64,000 nt of DNA from Chelonoidis abingdonii (lineage: Eukaryota; Chordata; Testudines; Testudinidae). The position numbers and the translations under genes were made by a program. The stretch covers positions 60,315,407 to 60,379,406 of the forward strand of contig NC_133773.1 of NCBI RefSeq assembly GCF_003597395.2, written 5' to 3'. Numbering within the stretch: position 1 is the first letter of the stretch; each line of letters opens with the position of its first letter. Positions 50,090 to 58,583 of the stretch are shown piece after piece. Below the pieces are notes generated by a model. The model had not been told where the DNA came from. It made no database searches and was given only the letters and a program-made list of their open reading frames with translations.

Positions 50090-51345
50090 AGGCCCAATGG
50101 CCATGGGCCTAAGATGGCGTCTGTATGGGCCAATTGTCGCCATCTTGGGATCACACTGTACGTATGCAGCACCATAGTGCTGTGTGCACCTTTAAGGGCA
50201 GTGGCAAATTCCCGCTCTTTTGCTGTCACCTACGGGTTAGCTAGGGCCGTGTGCAGTCTCCTGCTTTTCTGCCCAGCAGCCCAGGGTCAGGTTGGTGCCG
50301 TGTGCATACCACCTTTGGTGCCTTGTGCAAGGGGCCCAGTCTGACAATGTAATGTAGTTCAAAGGTCAGATTAGGGTTTGTGCAAACCTGTGCTAGTGGT
50401 GCTGTTGTGCAGCTTCTAGCAGTTTCCAGTGTGTCGTGTGCAAACTGTCCATGTAGGGGCAACAGCTCAGACCTGGAGGTGTGGGGAGCTAGGACCAATC
50501 AAATCCACCAGGTGTAAAAGAAGTCCCGGGAATATAAACTATGCCTCAAGCCAGGGTCTGTTGGGAGTGTCCGTTAACTGACTGAAGGACCTGATCAACC
50601 CTTCAGTTGGGGGCTCCCCAGGTTATAGCCGGCTCGGGACGTGTGTTTTATTCAGTTCTTGGGTTCTGCCCATGCTACTTATTTCATTTCTTGGGTTCTA
50701 CCCATGTAATTATTATTTCTTGGGTTCTACCCATGGATTTATGATTTAGCAACGGTATTTTTCTATGGATTTTTCTACGGATTATTACGGATTACTTATG
50801 TATTTCCCCGGATCCGATATGCTTCTCGTGCCTGTTCTGCTGGTCAGCTGCGTCTGGAAAACGGTACTTGTGTGCTAACTGTTTGTGCTAACTGTCTGTG
50901 CTTTGCCTAACTTCTCCCTTGCTTCTTCCCTTATTTGGTATATCACCATATGTACTGCTGTTTGTCATAAAGTTCTATGTATATGGTACCAAATCTGAGT
51001 TATTGAAAGATTGCTATTAAGTTCAATTTAATGTCTGTAATAATAATGTTTAGTTGAATGCACGCATCATTCATTTGATTGGTGTATTTGTTTGCTTTCA
51101 AAGAATTGATTTTTGGTGTTAACAGATGTAAATAGTTTATCCTAGGATTGTGTACAGTTTTCTCATATTCATAGTGCTGTTAGTTGGCTATGAAGTATTC
51201 AGTTGTGTGTTTCTGCATGTAAATAGTTTGTTTCTGTTGGTTGGTAAAAGTGCTCCTCCCCAGCCCCAGTTGTGTTTTTATCCCAGTCAATAAAGACCAC
51301 TTATTGTTTAAGTATACAAGCTTGTCTGGTCTCGCGGTTTTTTCC
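50090..51345 (+). mobile_element. LTR-like block inserted in DIRS copy C (possible solo LTR)
   Basis: About 1.25 kb not belonging to DIRS, placed between the RT and gag parts. It has a CCAAT-like GACCAATCAAATC (about 50493), a TATA-like AATATAAACT (about 50530), and an AATAAA in CAATAAAGACCACTTATTG (about 51289) followed by GT-rich sequence and a possible CA end near 51344. Three copies of TTCTTGGGTTCTRCCCATG lie at 50656, 50688 and 50717. No gag/pol-type ORF and no second LTR were seen, so a solo LTR fits. The TATA-to-polyA distance is unusually long and no target duplication was found, so the call is tentative. Confidence 0.45.
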
Positions 51346-51730
51346 TCACTGGATCAAAAAGAACTTTACCGAACCCACCTCTTCGGGTCCGGACAAAGTT
51401 AACTGGGACCACGCCAAGAGGAAGTAGGAGTGGTAAGCAGCTTGTAACCGGTACGCTGCCCTCGGGCGCACCTTTGAAAGTTCGTCTTTGGTCCCCGAAC
51501 ATGATTGTGAGGGGCCTCGATCTTGGCCCTCTAGGGTCCTGACGGTCGTCTGTGACCACCTCAGTCGCGCCGACTGCCAAAGCCCGATCTGTGGCTAGGC
51601 ACACAGTGTGGTGGTGTGGTTGGGGATGGAAAGGCCTGCGTTAGGTCGTCGGCGTATGCATGCCGAGAGAGAGCTCATTAGGACCTTGTTGCCCTCCAGG
51701 CTTTGTAGCCTGGGGTTTTTCACCACCAGA

Positions 51731-52512
51731 ACCTTTACCAAAATGGTAAGTTCTGAAAAAGGCTGGAGTTTTAAACCGAGAAGCCATAGGATCTCCTCAT
51801 GGTAAACGAGGTCTGAAGAAAGAGAAGCCTAGCCCCTTTTTCCCTTCCTCCAAGAAGGACAGTGAACTCATTGGGCCGGAGTCTTGATGGAGAAGCTTCC
51901 ATAATTTACTCCCCGTTATCCAGTGTTTGGTGTTATGATTATAGGCTAACAGGGCTTATTTATTTGCAGCACGCAGGCATAGAGCCATTGCAGAAACTAC
52001 CTTGTGGGCTGAGGTAGGTCATTTGCCTAGCCCCCGTTCGAATTTCGGCTGGCGCCTGTTGCCATTTGCCGTTCCCTTTCTTGACCAACTGAATGAACTA
52101 TGTGCCAGTGTGAGGATGACGGACAGACCAGCGGTGTACCCTCCATGTAGATATCGTCATTCACCTTGATGTTGTCCAAATAATGTGGGTGTAGTCCCTC
52201 TACGGCCCAACGTTGCGAGTAGAATGTCCACTACGTGCGTCCCCTTACCTCCGACCTCCTGCAGCTGGAGGTCCGCATTGATTGCTACCTCATTAGGATA
52301 GCCTTATGGGCTCTCATTGTTGTTGAATGGCACACCAATCACATCTGCAACTAAGAGCGTTTCCACTTGGGAAAACAACTGATGGTGTCTGGATGGCCAT
52401 GGAGGTGCTGAAAATCATGGGCAGAGAGTCTGATCTTACCAGACCTTGCCCAACTTGCACATGGTGACCGTGTGACCGCAAGGCGCACTGGACCTGGAAC
52501 GAATCCGACCTA
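51731..52512. repeat. Direct repeat, copy 1 (gag middle)
   Basis: Colinear with 53657-54283. Shared anchors in order: ATGGTAAGTTCTGAA, GGCCGGAGTCTTGATGGA, AGATGTCCACTACG-like, GGAGGTCCGCATTG, and GCACTGGACCTGGA-like at the end. Copy 1 is about 780 bp, while copy 2 is about 630 bp. Confidence 0.85.
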
Positions 52513-52949
52513 CGACCAGATGGGCGGAGGTCACCAGATCTCAGGTTGGAGCGCTACACGATGTCACAGTCCCTGTACGTGCTGTGACGTGTGGAGAGCC
52601 GCGGTGGCCAGGATTATCGGTGTCGTGAACGGGACACCGACCGGGCGGAGTGCGACCTGTTGCCGAGGAGACAGTCGGTCGACTGCAAGTGCGTCCCGGA
52701 AGCAGTGAGCCGAGCTGAACTTGGTGGAGGTCGTCTGCTGGGACCGTGCATCATGAACGGTTGCCGCTCTGCTGCGCCGACGAGCAGGATCGGTCGTATC
52801 AAGGAGGCTTGCCATGAGACTGTAGTAGCCGCACCGGACGTTGCCGCAGGTGTTTAGCAGCAGTCCACTATGTCCACGCAAACGAGATTCCCCGTCGTGG
52901 AAATGTCTCCGGCGTCGTAGGGAACAGTAAGCTCGACCACATTGTGTTG

Positions 52950-53650
52950 TACCGTGGGAGCTGTCAGGCACCAGATTCGATGCCCTTGTGGCCGGATATC
53001 GACGTTGCTGACGTCGCCGGTGCCTCAGCAGGTGTCAGGTGCCGGGCGATGCCGACTTTAGACAGTCTCTCTGTCTGCGCCCTTGCGTCAGTTTGCTACG
53101 GAGCAGTAGGCAGCAGGAAGCATCAACCAGTGGTGCGTGTCCGGGAGACGGTCAGCACTGGAGTTCGACAGCCCCTTGTGGGACCGGGATCGGACTGGCA
53201 ATGCTGACATTGTCGGTTGCGCAGCAGGTGTCCGGGTGCCGGTGATGCTTCTTTGATGAAGCTCTAGCTGCGGTTGCAGTTGGCATGGAAGCACAGAGCA
53301 GGAAGCTCAACCACGGCGCGTGCCGGGGATAGCGGTTCAGGCAACTTGGATTCAACCGGCCTTGTGGGACCGGGATCGACGGTTGGCGACTTTGTCTGGT
53401 GCCGCGGCAAGTGTCGTGGCCGGGCGAATCCGACTTAGTGCGAGCTCTCTGGCTGCGTTCCAGTTGGCATGGAAGCAGCAGAGCCTCATACCACGGCCCA
53501 TCACGAGGAAGCAGGGCAGCACTGGATCGACGCCCCGTGGGACCGGAATCAACCGGTGCGCGTTCCTCAGTGCCTCTGCAGTGTTGGTGCCTGGCGATCC
53601 ACGTAAACGAGCTCTCTGGCTTGCTCGTGCAGTTGGCACACTTGATTTTC
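52950..53650. repeat. Tandem array, about 180-bp units
   Basis: The unit marker CTTGTGGGACCGGGATCG and variants recur at about 52985, 53173, 53360 and 53534, so spacing is roughly 175-188 bp. Each unit also has a GGTGCCGG-type block, AGCTCTCTGGCTGCG-type and TTGGCATGGAAGCA-type words. It is GC-rich and CpG-rich. It probably derives from the low-complexity part of gag, and related sequence extends left to about 52600. Confidence 0.8.
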
Positions 53651-53656
53651 CCACAA

Positions 53657-54283
53657 GAGACTTTACCAATGGTAAGTTCTGAAGGCTGGAGGTTGAAACG
53701 GAGCCTGAGATGCTCTATTTGTACGAGGTCTGTGAGAGGTCTAGCCGCTTTTTCCTTCTCCAGGCGTGATTTGGCCGGAGTCTTGATGGAAGCTCCATAA
53801 TTATCCCCGTATCAGTGTTTTGATTATTAGGGGCTAGGGGCTATGTGTTTGCCCGCAGGGCTATAAAGGCTTGCAGAATACACTTGTGTGGTGGGTCATT
53901 GCTAGCCCTTCGATTTCGGGGGGTGGGCTGTTGGCATGCGTTCCTTTTTGCATGAATGATTGACGCAGGGGAGACGGAGACGCAGTCGTACCCCATGAGT
54001 TCGAGATTACCTGGATGGTGTCAAATAAACGGTAGGGCCCTCTAGCGGGGCATCGGCGATAGATGTCCACTACGGTCCTACTCCGGGACTCCTTGCAGTG
54101 GAGGTCCGCATTGGTGCTATCCTAGGAGAGCCTGATGGGCTTAGTTGTTGATGGGCAACACCAGTCACTTCTGAGAATAGATGTCCAGTGGGAACATGAT
54201 GTGTTTGGATGGCTAGGGGGGTGACTGAAAGATCTGTGGCGAGGTTGATTCGCCTTGGCCACTTGGACCTGGACGGATACGAG
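53657..54283. repeat. Direct repeat, copy 2 (gag middle, shortened)
   Basis: Second copy of the 51731-52512 segment. It differs by many small deletions spread along its length rather than one large gap. It directly abuts the terminal repeat at about 54285. Confidence 0.85.
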
Positions 54284-54289
54284 GAGCGG

Positions 54290-54450
54290 GCGGGCCGGCG
54301 GGGGTATATATTACCCGCTATGGCGGCGCCACTCTAGGGGGCGACCTGCCGGCCCGCTGGAGTTGCTAGGGTAAAAGTCTTCCGATGAGCACGCACGCGC
54401 GGCGCGTACACCTAACTGGAATGGATATGAGCAATCACTTGAAGAAGAAC
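54290..54450 (-). repeat. DIRS copy C terminal repeat (outer, 5' side)
   Basis: GC-rich block with TATTACCCGCTATGGCGGCG, then AAAAGTCTTCCGATGAGC, ending GCAATCACTTGAAGAAGAAC. It is inverted relative to about 47341-47490. Confidence 0.9.
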
Positions 54451-54844
54451 TCCATATTTTCCTCTAACCACCCACTCCGCAAGTGCCTGAAAAAAAAAAA
54501 TTGACTAGAAAGAACAGAACCTGGCTCTGGTCAGAGCAAAGTGAGAGAGCACCTGACTGTTCTACAGCTGAGGGTCCTCCATGGAAAATGCCCTGACAGA
54601 AACCCCTTCATTTAAACTGGGAAGGGCAACTCTATTTCAAGCATCTCCACTGAAACTAACTGCAGAAGTACTGCACCATGAGAAAGATGGTTTTTCAGAT
54701 AACTGGGCCAAAACATTGAGAGAACCAGAAAGAAACCAATTCAGAAGTGAAACTCCATCCAAAAAGCAGGCAAAACACATTTTACACTAGCTTTGGTTTC
54801 CAAGCGATCTTAGAATGCATTACAGTAATATAGTTTTGAGGTGA

Positions 54845-55395
54845 CAGAAATGGGTGAAATTTTTCAAATAGTTTATTCACTGAAAAAACGCAATTTTGGT
54901 TGACATGAATTTGTAAATTTGAGAAGAATTTGACAAATAATTTCAGTCCCCATAAAATTTTTGGCCTACATTCACAAGCAGATGTATGCACCATTCACAG
55001 AATGGCTGGCAGCATCTTGTCCCCTTTATAATCTTTAGCTCAGTGGTTTGGGTATTCAGCTGGGATGTGAGAGACCCAGGTTAGACTCCCCCACTGTGGA
55101 ACAGGAGGATTTGAAGCTATGTCTCTGGCCAGGTGCTCTAAAGATTATGGGGTGGGGCATGTGACATGCCACTACCTCAGCCCCCTCCCCACTTTGTGAT
55201 TCTAGTCCTTTAAAAATGCCAGGAAACAAAATACTACATATGACCTACAATCAACTTCTCTACTTTTTTGATTTGACAATTCCAAAAAAGTTTGGATTCA
55301 GTCTGACCCAAACCAATTTTATTTTATTCCCCCCCCCAACTTTTTTAAGCTGTCAGAAAACAAACCAAAACCCCCAGTAATTCTCCCTGCTCTAG
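54845..55395. repeat. AT-rich interspersed repeat split by a tRNA-derived SINE
   Basis: Flanks at 54845-55005 and 55205-55395 share the style of 30010-30300 (GAAATTTTTCAAAT, AATTTTTGGCC and a terminal CTGCTCTAGTGACA). The centre is the SINE listed separately. Weakly supported as one element. Confidence 0.35.
55030..55200 (+). mobile_element. tRNA-derived SINE
   Basis: It starts with an A-box-like TTAGCTCAGTGGTTTGGG and has a B-box-like GGTTAGACTCC about 35 bp later, the spacing of internal Pol III promoters. A non-tRNA body follows (to about 55200). The tRNA fold is not complete, so this is not a tRNA gene. Confidence 0.65.
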
Positions 55396-55454
55396 TGACA
55401 GATGATTGACTTGCTATAGCAAGGTCTACATCTCATCTTAGTCACAGAAAAGAA

Positions 55455-55740
55455 AATAAACTCAGGCCTGGTTTACACATAAAAGTTATATCAGCTTAGC
55501 GACATCAGTTAGAGGTGTGGGAAAAAAAAACAGACAGTTATAGCCATGCTGATAAAATCCTGAGTATATATTCAGAATGTCATTCAGGTAGGTGCTCTTC
55601 CTATACCAACAGAAAATCTCCTTTTGTCAGTGTAGTTTGCGTCTCCACTAGGGGCTATGCAGGCACAGTTATGCCAACACAAGCTCCATGGCTAAAGCTA
55701 ACAGAGCATCTAGTAGAAGACATTACAAATGGAAGCCACA
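55455..55740. mobile_element. Degraded MITE, hAT-like family
   Basis: Left end AGGCCTGGTTTACACATAAA resembles the TACACTA-type ends of the 33.3-kb MITE family. Inside are CCACTAGGGGCTATGCAGGC and TTATGCCAACACAAGC. The right end is unclear. The ORF at 55515-55937 overlaps it and shows no domain. Confidence 0.4.
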
Positions 55741-56387
55741 ATCCAAGACTGAGGTATGGGAAACAACTCAGAGAGCTTCTACTGGTTTTCAATCTTCTCA
55801 GAACAGAGCTTCAGACAGCTATTAACCAAGCTCCACTGTCAGACAGACATTGGGTAACTGACATAGTTGAATCAAGTGAGGTTGCCTTCTTCCCTCAGCT
55901 ATACAAACAGCTAGCTCATAAGCTATTTCTAAAATAACCTCTACAAGAGTACAAAACTATATACAGATAATACAGGACCCTACGAATTTGTAAATCATGT
56001 AAAGTACTTTTTTGCTTGTCTCAATATAATGTCATGGTATGACACAAAATCTTGAAGCCTCAATATGTATAATCTAAAAAGGAAGTGAACAGTGTAGGAA
56101 ACATCTGTAAGCACAAGTTCTCCAATACCACTTCTTGTTCTGACAGAATTCAGATTGAGACTGGAGGATACACTTTTCTTCTGATTTGTCCCTTAAATTC
56201 TCAAACTTTCCTCCCTTTTGTCCAATAAAGATGTGTTTCTTCTGTCCATTATATTAACAAAGCAATTAGAGAAATTTTCCTTTTTCTGCTACAGAAAAGT
56301 TATATCTGATGAAAGCAAAGCTTATATTGGCAGATGATCACCACAATTTAAATGGTAAAACTCCAAATACTCAAATTTTTTGATCTA
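55741..56387. other. Intron, no gene seen
   Basis: AT-rich sequence between two DNA elements. Nothing recognised. Confidence 0.5.
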
Positions 56388-57212
56388 CAGCAACTCCTCA
56401 CTTAATGTCCTCCCGTTTAATGTTGTTTCAAAGTTATGTCGTTGCTCAATTAGGGAATATGCTTGTTTAAAGTTGTGTAATGCTTCCTTATAACATTGTT
56501 TGGCTGCCTGCTCTGTCCACTGCTTGTAAGATTCTGTGGAAGAGCAGCAACTTTACAAGGGAGCATTGCACAAGTTCCTCTTCTCTGCCTCCTCCCTTTT
56601 GCAGTGCTTAGGACTTTCTGGGAGGGAGGGGAAGGAGTGAGGAAGCACTGCATCTCCACTCGTTCTCTCCTTCCCAGAAAGTCCTAAGCGCAAAGCACTG
56701 GGAGGAAGAGAGAGCAGCGAGGAAGTGCCGCATTTCTGCTCGTCCCTCTCCCTCCCAGAAAGTCCTACACGCCGCCAAACAGCTGTTTGGCAGCACTTAG
56801 GGATTGGGGGGGGGAGGAGCGGGGAAGCAGTGTGCTCCAGAGAGGAGGTGGAGTGGGGGTGGGAAGAGGTGGGCCTGGAGAGGAGAGGGAACAGGAAGAG
56901 GTGGGCGTGGAGCATTCTCAGCAAGGTCAGCGCCTGTTCTTCACCAGGAAAGCTGCCGCTACAAAGGTGCTTCCTAGTGTCCTTGCCTGCAGCGGGCTAT
57001 GTCTGTGTGGGTAAGCCAGGTGCACTTCCCAACCACAGTACAGTACTGTATAGTATATAATGCCTTTTGTCTGTCCCAAAAAAATTTCCTTGGAACCTAA
57101 CCCCCCCACATTTACATTAAATCTTATGGGAAAATTGGATTCGTTTAACATCGTTTCACTTAAAGTTGCATTTTTCAGGAACATAACTATAACGTTAAGT
57201 AAGGAGTTACTA
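56388..57212. mobile_element. Tigger-like (Tc1/mariner) non-autonomous transposon
   Basis: Left end CAGCAACTCCTCACTTAATG and right end, inverted, TAGTAACTCCTTACTTAACG, are flanked by TA on both sides (56386-56387 and 57213-57214). CAG-type ends with a TA duplication fit the Tigger/pogo branch. The right third has CCCCCCACATTTACATTAAA-like sequence seen in other turtle copies. The centre holds inverted copies of GGACTTTCTGGGAGGGAG-like and CTCCCAGAAAGTCC-like words. No transposase. ORFs of 60-123 aa on both strands are by-products of the GC-rich centre. Confidence 0.8.
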
Positions 57213-58361
57213 TATAAGGAGCTTTGATATTTGAAATGTTAATTATTGACAAGATTACACTTTTCAGACTGCAAGCTTCAACAAAAATAGTAGCTTGTTT
57301 TTGTATAGTTTCAAAAGAAATCGTTTTAAAGGATAATTAGGATACGCATTGAAATAACTTCCTGCGTATTTCACAGCAAAGATTCTACAAAATCTGTCCT
57401 CAACATCAAGACTTGTGCACCGTGATGCTCATTTTCAAACTCATTTAGAATTTTTTGAATATTTAGACACAAAGAAATTACATGGAAAATATCTTGATTA
57501 AAATGTGCCCATCTAACATCAATTAAGTACACAAATTGGAGCAACATCCAAAACCACCCCACAAGACCTACACTGACATTTCTGTGCATCTAACCCTTTA
57601 ATATCTAACCCAGAGAGCTGCTAGGTTGGGCACTTCTGGTAATCTTAACTGCTAACGGAACATGAAAAAATGGCTTTTGAGATAACAGACCCAATTCAAC
57701 TAAAACTTTATAGTTAGTCATCACATTTCATTTCACTTGACAGTAAATTAGAAATGACTGCAGATCACCAAGTATGTGTGTTGTCTACAAGAAACACCAT
57801 TCAGCCAACCAGCAAGTAGCCACATTCTGCACCAGCTGATGTTCCAAAGTAATTTGAGGATTTCTCCAGTGTAAAAGGACACTGTAGAAATCAAAGTGCA
57901 AAGTGGATAATTGTTGCAAAATTTACCTCTGAAAGAAGAGGCCTGGGACACAGGATATCCAGAAAAAGATGAAAATGCAACAAGACTTTAGGATCACGTA
58001 ATTTCCAGTTCGTAGGGAAAGGGGCGTATGTCAAATAATAATGCAAAACTAACTCTGACCACATAACTCCCCATGGGAAAACACCACATCATACTGCTCA
58101 CTGGTCCATAATTAGAGATATTAAGGAATATTTGGATTCTAGATATTAAGGAATATGGTGTTATTATTGTGCTATTGCACACGTTGGAGATGTGAGAGAC
58201 TTATTTATAGGGCAGTGGAGTCTGTCACTGAAAGTGGTGATTAAATGATGTATGGGTTAAGTTAAAGAAAGACATTGCCTTGCTTTGGAAGGTTTCCCCC
58301 TTAAGGAACCTTACCTGATTATGGGAATTTAATTATATGGTAAGATAACATGATCATGGAA
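57213..58361. other. Intron, no gene seen
   Basis: AT-rich. AGATATTAAGGAATAT is repeated twice in tandem at about 58117-58155. Nothing else recognised. Confidence 0.5.
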
Positions 58362-58574
58362 AAGGCAACAGAGAGTCCTGTGGTACCTTTAAGACGAACA
58401 GATGTATTGGAGCATAAACTTTCGTGGGTGAATACCCACTTCGTCAGATGCACCAAGTGAGTATTCACCCACGAAAGCTTATGATCCAATACATCTGTTC
58501 ATCTTAAAGGTGCCACAGAACTCTCTGTTGCTTTTTAGAGATCCAGACTAACATGGCTACCCCTCTGATACATT
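58362..58574. mobile_element. Head-to-head Penelope-like element dimer with 9-bp TSD
   Basis: Two copies of the same Penelope-like end face each other around about 58450. The minus copy runs 58452-58362 and the plus copy about 58453-58574. Shared arms include CACCCACGAAAG, CCAATACATCTGTTC and ACTCTCTGTTGC. ATCATGGAA occurs on both sides (58353-58361 and 58575-58583), so the pair looks like one insertion event. The plus copy keeps about 30 bp more at its end (to CCCCTCTGATAC). No coding sequence. Such short, 5'-truncated, inverted insertions are typical of Penelope-like elements. Confidence 0.85.
58405..58455 (-). ncRNA. Hammerhead-ribozyme-like motif, both core boxes intact
   Basis: Minus strand: CTGACGA (58447-58441) fits the CTGANGA box. 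Then come one A, hairpin GTGGGTATTCACCCAC (58439-58424, 6-bp stem), GAAA (58423-58420) and a weak mini-helix GTTTATGC followed by TC. The spare A before helix II and the weak helix III are departures from the textbook form. Helix I pairing is not obvious. The facing plus copy has lost part of its first box. Activity is unproven. Confidence 0.55.
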
Positions 58575-58583
58575 ATCATGGAA

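Larger units (their letters stand above)
51360..54285 (-). pseudogene. DIRS copy C gag-like region, rearranged
   Basis: Reading toward lower coordinates: middle-gag copy 2 (54283-53657), a GC-rich array of repeats of about 180 bp (53650-52950), more GC-rich related sequence, then middle-gag copy 1 (52512-51731) and the C-terminal side. In copy A the order is Cys/His start, low-complexity part, middle, C-terminus. Here the start is missing and the middle segment occurs twice. The frames are broken throughout, with only short ORFs on both strands. Confidence 0.6.
47306..54450 (-). mobile_element. DIRS retrotransposon, copy C, with both terminal regions
   Basis: The minus strand reads terminal repeat (54450-54290), rearranged gag (to about 51.36 kb), RT/RNase H (about 50.06-49.03 kb), linker, recombinase (about 48.8-47.6 kb), then the second terminal repeat with internal complementary region (47606-47306). 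The terminal repeats are inverted: TCGCCCCCTAGAGCGCCGGC near 47441 is matched inverted by GGCGCCACTCTAGGGGGCGA near 54324. CACCTAACTGGAATGGATAT near 54408 is matched inverted near 47355-47374. An LTR-like block (50090-51345) sits inside. All ORFs have many frameshifts. Same orientation as the host gene. Confidence 0.9.

Noticed and set aside
52950..53650. CRISPR-like array from regular repeats
   Set aside because: Units are about 180 bp, diverged and contiguous without spacers, in vertebrate transposon sequence.
52472..53800. ORF cluster on both strands (up to 135 aa) as GC-rich genes
   Set aside because: They arise from the GC-rich tandem array of DIRS copy C; no domains and no splice context.
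55030..55100. A functional tRNA gene
   Set aside because: The A and B box resemblance is there but the cloverleaf is incomplete and a SINE body follows.
56553..57060. ORFs of 111-123 aa near 56.6-57.1 kb
   Set aside because: They lie within the GC-rich centre of a Tigger-like transposon and overlap on both strands.
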